Origin: Muribaculaceae bacterium
GTDB taxonomy: Bacteria > Bacteroidota > Bacteroidia > Bacteroidales > Muribaculaceae
NCBI GenBank assembly: GCA_017557625.1
Contig: JAFYYG010000042.1
Location: 62,001 to 126,000 of the forward strand
Length of the DNA: 64,000 nucleotides
Direction of reading: 5' to 3'
Shown here: piece by piece, positions 25,324-35,455 of the stretch
Position numbering within the stretch: the first letter of the stretch is position 1
Layout: every line of letters begins with the position of its first letter
Notes under the pieces: model-generated
The model's input: the letters and a program-made list of their open reading frames with translations, nothing else
Databases searched by the model: none
Told to the model about the DNA's origin: nothing
Position numbers and translations under genes: made by a program

Positions 25324-26193
25324 ATGATAACTAAGAATCAAGCAATACAATGGCTTAAATGGGCGGTTTGGGTCGCCGTCGTGGCTGTGATTATATATTA
25401 CCTCAGCAAGAGCGACAATAGCGAAGTGCAGGACAAACCCTCCGTGGAACAGTCACAAACCTTTGCTGCATCAGAGCAAAACACCAGTCAAACCCCAATC
25501 CAGGGCTATAACTACGAGACCGTGATGATGCCTCAAGGTTTGAGCGATAATATAGTGAAATACAAAGGCTTTACAGTGCACTTCAACAAGAATTTGCACA
25601 TTCCAAACTGCGTCGTTTATGAGATAACTGCCGACGAAGCCAAGGGGCGCAGGGAGCGGGAAGGCGACTTTGAGCGTGATAAAAACGTAACAGGTTGTCC
25701 CAACTGGTGGGACTATCGCGACTCAGGATATGACCGTGGCCACATGGCACCTGCAGGCGACATGAGATGGGACGAGCAAGCCATGAACGAGACATTCTAT
25801 CTCACCAACATATGCCCTCAGGACAATGCTCTGAACGCCGGTATGTGGAACGACATAGAAGTCAAAGTGCGTGAATGGGCACGGCGCGACAAGTCGCTAA
25901 TAGTAATCACTGGACCTATCGTAGATAATAACCCCGAGACCATTGGTCAAGACATGGACATAGCAGTGCCAGAGGCATTTTTCAAGGTGATACTCTCAAC
26001 GAAGACTACACCCATGAAAGCCATCGCGTTTATCTGCCCTAACCGCTCCTGCGGCGGTTCGCTCAAGAGCTATGCAGTGAGCATTGACGAGGTGGAAAAA
26101 CGTACCGGCATGAACTTCTTCAATGCTCTCCCCGACGAAGTGGAAGAACAACTGGAATCGACCTGCAACCTTAACCAATGGCTGAACCGATAA
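25324..26193 (+). CDS. DNA/RNA non-specific endonuclease, membrane-anchored
   Basis: A 289-residue sugar-non-specific nuclease of the NUC1/Serratia nuclease (beta-beta-alpha metal) family. One hydrophobic helix (WLKWAVWVAVVAVIIYYL, residues 10-27) with no clear cleavage site suggests an uncleaved membrane anchor facing the periplasm. The catalytic motif YDRGHMAPAGDMRW has the general-base His, and the metal-binding Asn lies in LTNICPQDNALN, followed by the conserved WNDIE helix. The next gene is a paralogue (same architecture, about half the residues shared by eye in the core). Roles could be nutrient scavenging from DNA or self-protection. No immunity gene is apparent. Confidence 0.9.
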   Translation: MITKNQAIQWLKWAVWVAVVAVIIYYLSKSDNSEVQDKPSVEQSQTFAASEQNTSQTPIQGYNYETVMMPQGLSDNIVKYKGFTVHFNKNLHIPNCVVYEITADEAKGRREREGDFERDKNVTGCPNWWDYRDSGYDRGHMAPAGDMRWDEQAMNETFYLTNICPQDNALNAGMWNDIEVKVREWARRDKSLIVITGPIVDNNPETIGQDMDIAVPEAFFKVILSTKTTPMKAIAFICPNRSCGGSLKSYAVSIDEVEKRTGMNFFNALPDEVEEQLESTCNLNQWLNR

Positions 26194-26238
26194 ACTGGCA
26201 TCGTTTTTGCTAACAAACACTGTGATTAACTAAAAACG

Positions 26239-27096
26239 ATGTCAATTATGAAGATGAGGTTTAAGAGATTAGTATTTGTGACTATAGCCGTTGCTGTGGT
26301 GGCAACTGCTTCGCTAAGCGTCAACGCAAAGCGCAAGAAGAACAACACCCGCAGCGAAACTCGCACCGAAAGGGTGGAGAGAGATGACAATGCCTCAAGT
26401 AACATAAGAAACCTTACTGAGGTTAAAATCAACTCGAATTACCGCAACACCACAAAGCGATATGACGCGATGACGGTGAACTTCAACACCGCCTACCGTG
26501 TACCAAATTGCGTGAGCTATGTGCTTACCAGTGAAATGGTAAAGGTGACCGACGGACCTAACGCCGAGATGCGCCGCAACTACAAGTTCAACCGAGACGC
26601 ATCGGTGACAGGATGCCCCGAGTGGTGGGAATACAAAAAGAGCGGATATGACCGCGGACACATGGCACCCGCAAACGATATGCGCTGGAGCCGACAGTCG
26701 ATGAGCGACTGCTTCCTGATGACCAACATCTGCCCCCAGGACCACAACCTCAACGGCGGCAGTTGGAATAAGCTAGAGCTGAAAATTCACTCGTGGGCAA
26801 AGACTAACGGCACTTTAATCGTCGCGACAGGGCCTATCTTCAACGGCACCAGCCAGCGCATAGGCCAAAACAACGATATAGTGGTGCCAAGCGGCTTCTT
26901 TAAGGTGGTGTTAGACCCGAGCCGCAACCGCGCCATAGGTTTCATCTACGACAACCACGAGGGCGGCGGTGGCGTGAAACGTCACGCCTGCTCGGTCGAT
27001 GACGTGGAACGTGTCACAGGCCACGACTTCTTCAGTTCCCTCCCCGACAATGTGGAACGCCAAGTAGAAAGTACCTACAACTTCGAGCAGTGGTGA
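26239..27096 (+). CDS. DNA/RNA non-specific endonuclease, secreted paralogue
   Basis: A 285-residue NUC1-family nuclease, tandem paralogue of the gene 45 bp upstream. It has the same catalytic motif (YDRGHMAPANDMRW), metal Asn (MTNICPQDHNLN) and WNKLE helix, but a conventional signal peptide instead of an anchor (KRLVFVTIAVAVVATASLSVNAK), then a basic, serine-rich linker (RKKNNTRSETRTERVER). It should therefore be released into the periplasm or medium. Start ATG 26239; alternatives at 26248 and 26254 change only a few residues. The short spacing suggests co-transcription. Confidence 0.9.
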   Translation: MSIMKMRFKRLVFVTIAVAVVATASLSVNAKRKKNNTRSETRTERVERDDNASSNIRNLTEVKINSNYRNTTKRYDAMTVNFNTAYRVPNCVSYVLTSEMVKVTDGPNAEMRRNYKFNRDASVTGCPEWWEYKKSGYDRGHMAPANDMRWSRQSMSDCFLMTNICPQDHNLNGGSWNKLELKIHSWAKTNGTLIVATGPIFNGTSQRIGQNNDIVVPSGFFKVVLDPSRNRAIGFIYDNHEGGGGVKRHACSVDDVERVTGHDFFSSLPDNVERQVESTYNFEQW

Positions 27097-27118
27097 TTAA
27101 GCGCTGCGCGCGAGGTTC

Positions 27119-27181
27119 GGAGATCGGGGATCGGGGATCGGGGATTGGAAATCGAGGATCGGGGATTGGAGATCGGGGATT
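27119..27181. repeat. Tandem heptamer array, GGGGATC type
   Basis: Nine in-register 7-bp units: GGAGATC, GGGGATC, GGGGATC, GGGGATT, GGAAATC, GAGGATC, GGGGATT, GGAGATC, GGGGATT. The array begins 22 bp after the second nuclease gene. Confidence 0.93.
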
Positions 27182-27185
27182 GGAC

Positions 27186-27218
27186 GAGGTTTACTGTGCT
27201 GCGACTCTGTCGCAGCCC
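27186..27218 (+). repeat. Hairpin repeat, copy 2 (compensatory changes)
   Basis: Leader GAGGTTTACTGT, stem GCTGCGAC (27198-27205), loop TCT, stem GTCGCAGC (27209-27216), then CC. Against the copy at 20288 the leader differs by one base. Four of the eight stem pairs differ (A-T to G-C, C-G to T-A, A-T to G-C, G-C to A-T), all keeping the pairing. Confidence 0.78.
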
Positions 27219-27220
27219 TC

Positions 27221-27255
27221 TTAACACTTAAAACTTAACACTTTACACTTAAATT
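27221..27255. repeat. Tandem heptamer array, TTAACAC type, touching mnmE
   Basis: Five 7-bp units, TTAACAC, TTAAAAC, TTAACAC, TTTACAC, TTAAATT, end two bases before the mnmE ATG, so they form its entire untranslated leader. Confidence 0.85.
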
Positions 27256-27257
27256 AA

Positions 27258-28628
27258 ATGGACACAATTTGCGCAGTATCTACTCCCCACGGCATGGGAG
27301 GAATAGCGGTGATAAGAGTGAGCGGCGATGATGCCCTCAGCATAGTGCAGCAACGCTGGCAAGGAAAGCCCATCGCTGAGATGACAAGCCACACGGCACA
27401 CCTGGGGCATGTCCTCGACTCGCAAGGCGAAATCCTTGATGAAGCGGTGCTTACACTTTTCCGTGCTCCTAACTCGTTCACCGGCGAGGATGTGGTGGAA
27501 ATCTCCTGCCACGGCTCGATGTGGATTCAGCAGCAGATAGTAAGCACGCTCATCGATGCAGGATGCCGTGCAGCAACTGGTGGAGAGTTCACCCAACGCG
27601 CTTTCGCCAACGGCAAGATGGACCTCTCTCAAGCCGAGGCGATTGCCGACGTGATAGCCTCGCAGTCGCAAGCCTCGCACCACGTGGCGATGAACCAGAT
27701 GCGAGGAGCCTTCAGCCGCCAGTTAAGTTCCCTGCGCTCCCAGCTGCTGCAATTTGTGTCGCTTATAGAACTTGAGCTCGACTTCAGCGAGGAGGATGTC
27801 ACTTTCGCCGACCGTGAACGACTGACAGCCCTCGCCACCAATATAAAAACTGTTATAGACTCGCTGGCTCAGTCCTATCAGGCGGGAAACGCCATCAAGA
27901 ACGGGCTTCCAGTGGCTATCGTAGGACCCACCAACGCTGGCAAGTCAACCCTGCTCAACACCCTCCTTGGCGATGACCGCGCCCTGGTGAGCGACATCAA
28001 GGGCACCACACGCGACGTGATTGAAGACACTATCGTCATGGGAGGTACGTTGATTCGCTTTATCGACACTGCAGGCATCCGCGAGTCAAGTGACGTGATC
28101 GAGAGCATGGGCATCGAACGCTCGTTCAAGAAGATGGACGAGGCACGCATAGTGCTCTGGGTGATTGATGCCACCGCACCAATTGCCGAAATAGACGAGT
28201 TCCACGCACAAATCAAAGAGCACTGCCACAACAAGGCTGTGATTGCCGTTGTCAACAAGATAGATGCTGGCGACACACAACCTATCAGTGAGAGTCTCAA
28301 AGCTTTAAATATAAAAATTGTCGAGATTTCAGCGCGCGAAGGAACTGGCATCGAACAACTAAAGAATGACATTATAACTGCCGCCGCCCTACCCCAAGTC
28401 ACCGACGAGAACGCCGTCATCGTCACTAATGCCCGCCACTACCACGCCCTCGTGCGAGCCAGCGAAGCACTCGGCCGCACCCTGCAAGGCCTCTCCACCG
28501 GCCTCAGCGGCGACCTCCTCAGCCAAGACATTCGCGAATGTATGCACTACCTCGGTGAAATCACAGGCGAAATCTCCACCGACGACATTTTAGGAGAAAT
28601 ATTCGCCCACTTCTGCATCGGGAAATAA
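27258..28628 (+). CDS. mnmE: tRNA uridine-5-carboxymethylaminomethyl modification GTPase
   Basis: With MnmG it installs the cmnm5 group on wobble U34 of certain tRNAs. The 456 residues are complete: N-terminal folate-binding domain (1-118), helical domain, and an inserted G domain with G1 GPTNAGKST (223-231), G2 TTRD, G3 DTAGI and G4 NKID. The C-terminal motif CIGK carries the conserved Cys453. A terminator follows at 28724-28753. The gene is preceded directly by repeats rather than by a recognisable promoter. Confidence 0.97.
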   Translation: MDTICAVSTPHGMGGIAVIRVSGDDALSIVQQRWQGKPIAEMTSHTAHLGHVLDSQGEILDEAVLTLFRAPNSFTGEDVVEISCHGSMWIQQQIVSTLIDAGCRAATGGEFTQRAFANGKMDLSQAEAIADVIASQSQASHHVAMNQMRGAFSRQLSSLRSQLLQFVSLIELELDFSEEDVTFADRERLTALATNIKTVIDSLAQSYQAGNAIKNGLPVAIVGPTNAGKSTLLNTLLGDDRALVSDIKGTTRDVIEDTIVMGGTLIRFIDTAGIRESSDVIESMGIERSFKKMDEARIVLWVIDATAPIAEIDEFHAQIKEHCHNKAVIAVVNKIDAGDTQPISESLKALNIKIVEISAREGTGIEQLKNDIITAAALPQVTDENAVIVTNARHYHALVRASEALGRTLQGLSTGLSGDLLSQDIRECMHYLGEITGEISTDDILGEIFAHFCIGK

Positions 28629-28668
28629 GATTTCGATGATAAACCCATAAATATCTACCTACCGTCGG

Positions 28669-28690
28669 TTAATGACCGATTTTGGTAAAT
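28669..28690 (-). repeat. Solo copy of the MITE-like terminal motif
   Basis: The minus strand reads ATTTACCAAAATCGGTCATTAA, sharing AATCGGTCATTA with both ends of the 20386-20576 element. No partner end or internal sequence is present nearby. Confidence 0.6.
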
Positions 28691-28723
28691 AATTATGACT
28701 AAAACATCTTCATTGGTGAAATA

Positions 28724-28753
28724 GAAAACCCGCTATTCACATGGCGGGTTTTC
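28724..28753 (+). terminator. Terminator after mnmE
   Basis: A perfect 10-bp stem, GAAAACCCGC with GCGGGTTTTC, around a 10-nt loop, about 95 bp after the mnmE stop. The T-run is the end of the stem itself. Confidence 0.75.
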
Positions 28754-28827
28754 AGTTAAAATGAAGTCGAACAAATTTACGAGTAATTTTTTTCAAGGTA
28801 TAGATTTAAGGAGGTATATGTTGATTG

Positions 28828-29121
28828 TCAATTGAATAATGATGCCTGACGGTATTGGCTGGGCAATGCGGTGTGTAGTGCAGGTTGAGGCGTGCGCTGG
28901 CGTGAGGCGAGAGCAAGGTTCACGGTCCAGCCTTGTGTCTTGTTGCGGATGTTGAGTCGTGCGAGGCCCATGAATCGTCCCGCCATGGCGCAGATGAAAC
29001 GCACGATGTCGTCGATACTGGCAAAGTTGGTCTTGCTCACGCTTGCCATAGTCTTGCCGCCTACTTCGAGAGTGGCGAAAATCTGATCGTTGACTGATAA
29101 TGATGTTGAGTTGTAATTCAT
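28828..29121 (-). CDS. Hypothetical protein, 97 aa, with a strong Shine-Dalgarno site
   Basis: I do not recognise the family with confidence. The product starts MNYNSTSLSVNDQIFATLEV, has a short beta-like N-terminus (GGKTMASVS), a middle helix-rich part (DDIVRFICAMAGRFMGLARLNIRN) and a KTQGWTVNLALASR motif, then a basic, glutamine-rich tail. No signal peptide or membrane segment is evident. Support for a real gene comes from its expression signals: a TACCTTTG -7 element (complement of 29166-29173) and an AAGGAGGA ribosome-binding site (29129-29136) 7 nt before the ATG, exceptional in this window. It lies alone between mnmE and the flavoenzyme gene. Confidence 0.65.
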   Translation of the reverse strand: MNYNSTSLSVNDQIFATLEVGGKTMASVSKTNFASIDDIVRFICAMAGRFMGLARLNIRNKTQGWTVNLALASRQRTPQPALHTALPSQYRQASLFN

Positions 29122-29128
29122 AGTTTTA

Positions 29129-29136
29129 TCCTCCTT
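29129..29136 (-). promoter_or_regulatory. Strong Shine-Dalgarno sequence
   Basis: AAGGAGGA on the minus strand, 7 nt before the ATG at 29121. Most genes here have only AT-rich leaders, so this supports both the gene and its start. Confidence 0.75.
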
Positions 29137-29301
29137 AATTATGAAAAATGTTTTTATTTACATTGCAAAGGTATAGTGCATATGTGCCAAAACGCTGCCC
29201 ACCGAAAATAAATGAGGTTAAACTGATGTATTTTTACCTTTTTTTGATGCAAATCATTATCAAACTCCCATAATAAACAGGTGCGATTAAGAAAAAAGAT
29301 G

Positions 29302-29309
29302 TAACTTTG
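29302..29309 (+). promoter_or_regulatory. -7 element for the FabK-like gene
   Basis: TAACTTTG at 29302-29309, 70 bp before the ATG at 29380. No clear TTG partner was found at the usual distance. Confidence 0.45.
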
Positions 29310-29379
29310 GAGCATGAAGTTCATAACTGACAACGAATAATAGACGAGACAGGTCTTGTTCCTACAAAAACTGATAATT

Positions 29380-30327
29380 ATGAAAAGTAGAATAACCGAA
29401 CTCTTTGAAATCGAATACCCTATCATTGCTGGTGGCATGGTGTGGTGCAGTGGTTGGAAACTGGCGTCTGCAGTGAGCAACGCTGGCGGCTTAGGTCTTA
29501 TTGGCGCAGGTTCAATGACCGCCGATGTGCTGCGTGAGCACATAGTCCAGTGTCATGAGGCTACCGACGGGCTTCCATTCGGTGTGAATGTGCCGTTGAT
29601 GAAGCCCAATTCAGCCGACTTGATGCAGGTGATTGCCGAGGAGAATGTGCCAGTGGTATTCACCAGTGCAGGCAGTCCTAAAAAATGGACTGGTTGGCTG
29701 CATGAACGTGGCATCAAGGTTGCCCATGTGGTCTCATCTTCAACGTTTGCACGCAAGTGCGAGGAAGCTGGAGTGGATGCTGTTGTCGCCGAGGGCTTTG
29801 AGGCTGGCGGGCACAACGGCAAGGAAGAGACAACCACGATGTGCCTTATCCCAGCCGCGCGCAAAGCCACATCGCTGCCGCTTATTGCTGCCGGAGGCAT
29901 AGCTAGTGGCGAGGCAATACTTGCCGCGCGGGTGTTGGGTGCCGAGGGTGTGCAGATTGGCACTCTGTTTGCCCTCACTCAGGAGAGTGGCGCTCACGAG
30001 GCATTCAAGCGCCGCTGCCTCGACCTTAACGAAGGCGACACCAAGCTGCTGCTGCGCAAACTATCGCCCACCCGTCTTGTGAAAGGAGGCTTCTATGATG
30101 AGATTGAGGAGGCCGAGAATCGTGGTGCCACACCCGAGGAGTTGCTGGAAATCATTGGTATCGGAAAGACTAAGGTCGGAATTTTTGATGGCGACATCGA
30201 GAATGGCGAACTCGAGATTGGTCAAGTCGCCTCGCTGCTCAAAGGCAACGACATAGAGCCCGTTGCAACAGTAATGCAACGCCTCGTGCTAGAATATGAG
30301 CAAGCCTTAGCGGGAGTGTCAAGGTGA
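29380..30327 (+). CDS. FMN-dependent NAD(P)H oxidoreductase, FabK / nitronate monooxygenase family
   Basis: A 315-residue TIM-barrel flavoenzyme. Recognisable parts are the N-terminal EYPIIAGGMVWCSG, the AGGLGLIGAG phosphate loop, the GFEAGGHNGKEETT segment with the conserved His, and the FMN-phosphate site AAGGIASGEAILAARVLGAEGVQIGTLF. The C-terminal ENGELEIGQVASLL segment is more typical of FabK-like enoyl-ACP reductases than of nitronate monooxygenases, so a fatty-acid synthesis role is my preferred reading, not a proven one. Start ATG 29380 gives MKSRITELF; an upstream TTG at 29356 would add eight residues. It stands alone. Confidence 0.8.
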   Translation: MKSRITELFEIEYPIIAGGMVWCSGWKLASAVSNAGGLGLIGAGSMTADVLREHIVQCHEATDGLPFGVNVPLMKPNSADLMQVIAEENVPVVFTSAGSPKKWTGWLHERGIKVAHVVSSSTFARKCEEAGVDAVVAEGFEAGGHNGKEETTTMCLIPAARKATSLPLIAAGGIASGEAILAARVLGAEGVQIGTLFALTQESGAHEAFKRRCLDLNEGDTKLLLRKLSPTRLVKGGFYDEIEEAENRGATPEELLEIIGIGKTKVGIFDGDIENGELEIGQVASLLKGNDIEPVATVMQRLVLEYEQALAGVSR

Positions 30328-30341
30328 TGAAAGTTTAGCTT

Positions 30342-30373
30342 GAGCAGTCGAGGAATCGAGCATTCGAGATAGA
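30342..30373. repeat. Tandem 8-bp array at a convergent gene end
   Basis: Four units, GAGCAGTC, GAGGAATC, GAGCATTC, GAGATAGA, run without gaps and end one base before the DUF6048 stop codon. Confidence 0.75.
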
Positions 30374-31243
30374 CTACTTAGCGTCTCCTTTCTTCTCCTC
30401 TTTCACTGGCCAGCTGTCTTTGCTTAGGGGGATAGTGTAATATAGCGAGAGGCCGAAGGCCCACTTGCCGTTTTGTGTGCCGTAGCCTGGAATGTACCAG
30501 GGCTTGCCATTGTCACTTTTCTTGTAGTTGAATATGCCGTGGAACTTCGCCTCCCAACCTAATGACCAATTGCTGGCGATGTGCACTTTAAGCCCTGCTA
30601 AGAATTCACCCCACAGAGCATTAGAACTCATTCCTTTAAGTTGGTAATTTTGGTCATACTCTCCCCAGTAAGGGTTATTGATTATAACATTGGTTATGTC
30701 ATACTTGAAGATGCTGAAACCAAGCCTTACACCAGCATAGAGTTGATATTTCGGTTCGTTCTTGAAAAGGAAATTGTAGTTGGCGCCAATCTTGAAATAG
30801 GGTGAGAGTTTGCCGGTATAGGTGTAGTTCATGTCGTCAGGGGTATCCTTAGCGCGACCCAAACCCGCTATCAGCACTGGCTGGAAGCGGTTCCACATAT
30901 TGAGAGTGGCACTGACATCAAACGATGAATACTTCTGCCCGAACGCCATGAGAATGGCATCGCCAAAGTTAAGCCCTAATGACAGTTCGGTGAGCTTTGG
31001 GTAACGTGGATATATCTTCGCCAACGAATCTTTGCGCTCCTGCGCCCTTGCCTGTGCCGTGTCGCCGCTGAGATATTGTTGTATGATTTTCTCATCAGTG
31101 CCTTTGGGAGGCGTCAGTACCTTATTGGTCGAAGGTTTCACTGGTGTCACCTTGCGCTGCTGCTGTTCCTGGTCTTGTGCATAGCCATTGACAGCCGTCA
31201 TCAGGCAAGCGATACATATTATATTATAAAAGAGCCTTCTCAT
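30374..31243 (-). CDS. DUF6048-type outer-membrane beta-barrel protein
   Basis: A 289-residue secreted protein that I assign to DUF6048 from its sequence and neighbour; function unknown. Signal peptide MRRLFYNIICIACLMTAVNGYAQ, a Gln/Lys/Pro-rich linker (about 24-55), then repeated amphipathic beta strands with aromatic ends (LSLGLNFGDAILMAF, YAGVRLGFSIFKYDI, GEFLAGLKVHIASNWSLGW, WAFGLSLYYTIPL). That pattern fits an outer-membrane barrel. Its start overlaps the DUF6452 stop by 4 bp (ATGA), so the two are coupled and probably work together at the envelope. Confidence 0.75.
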   Translation of the reverse strand: MRRLFYNIICIACLMTAVNGYAQDQEQQQRKVTPVKPSTNKVLTPPKGTDEKIIQQYLSGDTAQARAQERKDSLAKIYPRYPKLTELSLGLNFGDAILMAFGQKYSSFDVSATLNMWNRFQPVLIAGLGRAKDTPDDMNYTYTGKLSPYFKIGANYNFLFKNEPKYQLYAGVRLGFSIFKYDITNVIINNPYWGEYDQNYQLKGMSSNALWGEFLAGLKVHIASNWSLGWEAKFHGIFNYKKSDNGKPWYIPGYGTQNGKWAFGLSLYYTIPLSKDSWPVKEEKKGDAK

Positions 31244-31719
31244 CGCACATAGATTTTAATGGAAACGACATCGGCGTTGGTAATCATGGGGTCGGGAATC
31301 CTTACAGAGTCGATGGCATGTGAGGTATGCTCCATCGAAGTGATTTTGAAATTATACATCGCTCCGCACTCATGCGACTCAAAATAGGGTATTGCATCAT
31401 ATCCAAGCGTTATTGTATCGTTGTCAACTCCTTCAGTATTATAATTGAGAACATATTTGCAGGAGTTTGTCGATAATCGCAATGGCATATACACACTGCT
31501 TGCGCTCGTCTTGTCGATAATGACACTGTCGTTAGGAGCCCCTATACCATATACCGTGAGGTTGGAAATGGTAACCGCATTATCGTTGTTGTAAAATCCG
31601 GCTAATGGAATTCCTGTACTATTGCCTATGCAGTTGTCGTTGTTGCACGACGAGGAGATACCCACAAAAACGACAACAAGTATTATCGCTAAGATGATAT
31701 GCTGAATAACGCGTCTCAT
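31240..31719 (-). CDS. DUF6452-type lipoprotein
   Basis: A 159-residue lipoprotein: hydrophobic stretch IILAIILVVVFVGISSSC gives a lipobox with Cys about residue 25, followed by NNDNC, so acidic/polar residues directly after the Cys favour surface or outer-membrane localisation in Bacteroidetes. The rest is a small beta-rich domain (VTISNLTVYGIGAPND, LPLRLSTNSC-like strands) with several Cys residues. I place it in DUF6452 because this family precedes DUF6048 in Bacteroidales; the function is unknown. The gap to the glycosyltransferase gene is 9 bp. Confidence 0.72.
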   Translation of the reverse strand: MRRVIQHIILAIILVVVFVGISSSCNNDNCIGNSTGIPLAGFYNNDNAVTISNLTVYGIGAPNDSVIIDKTSASSVYMPLRLSTNSCKYVLNYNTEGVDNDTITLGYDAIPYFESHECGAMYNFKITSMEHTSHAIDSVRIPDPMITNADVVSIKIYVR

Positions 31720-31728
31720 TTCTCTCTT

Positions 31729-32685
31729 TTATTTAATTTCTTCCTCAATCTCATAATGGTTGCGGCCTTGCGAATTGCGCACTATCAACTCGCCCAGAAA
31801 TCCTGTAAGGAACAGCTGAGTGCCTAAAATCATACATGTGAGAGCAAGGTAGAAGTAGGGCGAGTCGGTGACCAGATGATTGTAAATGTTGTGAGCGTGC
31901 ATGTTATAGAGTTTGACGGCTCCCACAACAATCACTGAAATTAGTCCTATAATAAACATCAAACTTCCTAACAGACCAAAGAAGTGCATGGGTTTGACAC
32001 CAAACTTTGACTGGAACCACAGTGTCATCAGGTCGAGATAGCCGTTGACGAAGCGGTCGAGGCCAAACTTTGACTTGCCATACTTGCGCGCCTGGTGCTT
32101 AACCACCTTCTCGCCAATTTTGTCGAAGCCAGCATTCTTAGCAAGATATGGGATGTAACGGTGCATGTCGCCATATACCTCAATGTGCTTTACCACATCA
32201 CGGCGGTAGGCCTTAAGGCCGCAGTTGAAGTCGTGCAGGTTTTTGATGCCGCTTACCTTGCGAGCAGTGGCATTAAAAAGTTTTGTGGGGATCGTCTTCG
32301 ATAGCGGGTCGTAGCGCTTCTGCTTCCATCCACTCACCAGGTCGTATTTCTCCTCGGTAATCATACGGTAGAGCTCAGGTATCTCGTCGGGAGAGTCTTG
32401 CAGGTCGGCATCCATGGTGATGACGACATCGCCTTTCACTCTCTCAAACCCCGTGTGCAGAGCCGGAGACTTTCCATAGTTCCTCCGGAATTGCACTCCC
32501 TTGATACATGGGTCTTTCTCGCTGAGCTCTTTTATTACTTGCCATGAGTCGTCGGTGCTGCCATCGTCAATCATGAGCACCTCGTAGGAAAAATTGTGTT
32601 CATTCATCACACGCTCAATCCATGCCGCCAACTCAGGCAGCGACTCTGCTTCATTAAAGAGGGGTACTACAACCGAAATGTCCAT
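31729..32685 (-). CDS. Family 2 glycosyltransferase, DPM1/GtrB-like
   Basis: A 318-residue membrane-bound GT-A glycosyltransferase that probably moves a sugar from a nucleotide donor to polyprenyl phosphate. The N-terminal domain has VVPLFNEAESL, MIDDGSTDDSW and the metal-binding DADLQDSP motif. Two C-terminal membrane spans (about 230-258 and 280-306) match the polyprenyl-phosphate glycosyltransferases. I chose ATG 32685 (MDISVVVPLF); a TTG at 32724 overlapping the DUF4199 stop would add 13 residues. Second gene of a four-gene leftward operon. Confidence 0.88.
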   Translation of the reverse strand: MDISVVVPLFNEAESLPELAAWIERVMNEHNFSYEVLMIDDGSTDDSWQVIKELSEKDPCIKGVQFRRNYGKSPALHTGFERVKGDVVITMDADLQDSPDEIPELYRMITEEKYDLVSGWKQKRYDPLSKTIPTKLFNATARKVSGIKNLHDFNCGLKAYRRDVVKHIEVYGDMHRYIPYLAKNAGFDKIGEKVVKHQARKYGKSKFGLDRFVNGYLDLMTLWFQSKFGVKPMHFFGLLGSLMFIIGLISVIVVGAVKLYNMHAHNIYNHLVTDSPYFYLALTCMILGTQLFLTGFLGELIVRNSQGRNHYEIEEEIK

Positions 32686-32720
32686 AATTATTTGTTTATG
32701 TGATTGTTCTAAATATTCTA

Positions 32721-33248
32721 TCAATGTTGTTTATAGGGTATTTTTTCTGCAATGAACGCTGTGATGGCTCCTCCCAAACACCCTAAGCAGGCAAAAAGCC
32801 AGAACAACATCATGCTGAACTCGATTGCCGATGGTAATTCGCGCCGAGAAATCATCTTCTCAAAAGTCTCTGCTGTCTCTGAATCGATAGAGGGCATCGT
32901 GTCTAAGAAATATCGCATCTGCTCATAGATGAAATCAGGTCTGAAAAAAGTTATTGTCAGGCAGGAGACAAGAACCATGATTAGGGATCCGCCTATAGTG
33001 ATTAAATTTGCCAATACCCACAAGTCGCTGTAAATCGCAAAACCGTCAAGAGCAACAAACCGCTTACGCTGAAAGTAACACAGCATCACAGGTGCTGCCA
33101 GCATCAAAAGTGTTGCCAAGGTGCTGAGAAATGGCACCTTGTCAACAAAAATAAGCGTTACTGCCAATATCGACAGTAGTATCCCAAAAGGAATCCCAAG
33201 CTCGGCACTTAATGTGAATATATTCTTTTTAAAGTCAATACGATTCAT
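32721..33248 (-). CDS. DUF4199 membrane protein
   Basis: A 175-residue integral membrane protein with four hydrophobic helices (about 12-34, 38-56, 72-96 and 145-168). The pattern of an N-terminal helix pair, a basic QRKRF turn, a long extracytoplasmic loop (about 100-140) and a final helix matches DUF4199, which in Bacteroidales commonly sits beside a family 2 glycosyltransferase, as here. Function unknown; a role as helper for lipid-linked sugar handling is an inference from context. ATG 33248 (MNRIDFKKN) is preferred over a TTG at 33278, which would put the -7 promoter element inside the coding region. Confidence 0.75.
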   Translation of the reverse strand: MNRIDFKKNIFTLSAELGIPFGILLSILAVTLIFVDKVPFLSTLATLLMLAAPVMLCYFQRKRFVALDGFAIYSDLWVLANLITIGGSLIMVLVSCLTITFFRPDFIYEQMRYFLDTMPSIDSETAETFEKMISRRELPSAIEFSMMLFWLFACLGCLGGAITAFIAEKIPYKQH

Positions 33249-33275
33249 TTTGCGCAACAAATGTTTACCAAACTG

Positions 33276-33283
33276 CAAAGGTA
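33276..33283 (-). promoter_or_regulatory. -7 element for the DUF4199 operon
   Basis: TACCTTTG on the minus strand, 27 bp before the ATG at 33248. The region where a TTG is expected is occupied by the heptamer array starting at 33291. Confidence 0.55.
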
Positions 33284-33290
33284 GTAAAAA

Positions 33291-33325
33291 GATTTCAGAA
33301 ATCAGAAATCAGATTTCAGTTTTTG
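33291..33325. repeat. Tandem heptamer array, GAAATCA type, in a promoter region
   Basis: Five 7-bp units, GATTTCA, GAAATCA, GAAATCA, GATTTCA, GTTTTTG. The array lies directly upstream of the -7 element of the DUF4199 operon and thus overlaps the expected -33 region. Confidence 0.8.
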
Positions 33326-33361
33326 CAGAAAGCCTACAAATTATCTCACAAATCATCTCTA

Positions 33362-35455
<2,094 letters not shown>

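Noticed and set aside
27119..27255. Possible CRISPR array
   Set aside because: Units are contiguous heptamers without spacers, and no cas genes are near.
24500..28700. Possible toxin/anti-phage island around the two nucleases
   Set aside because: No immunity gene, secretion tag of effector type or other defence genes; neighbours are housekeeping and surface genes.
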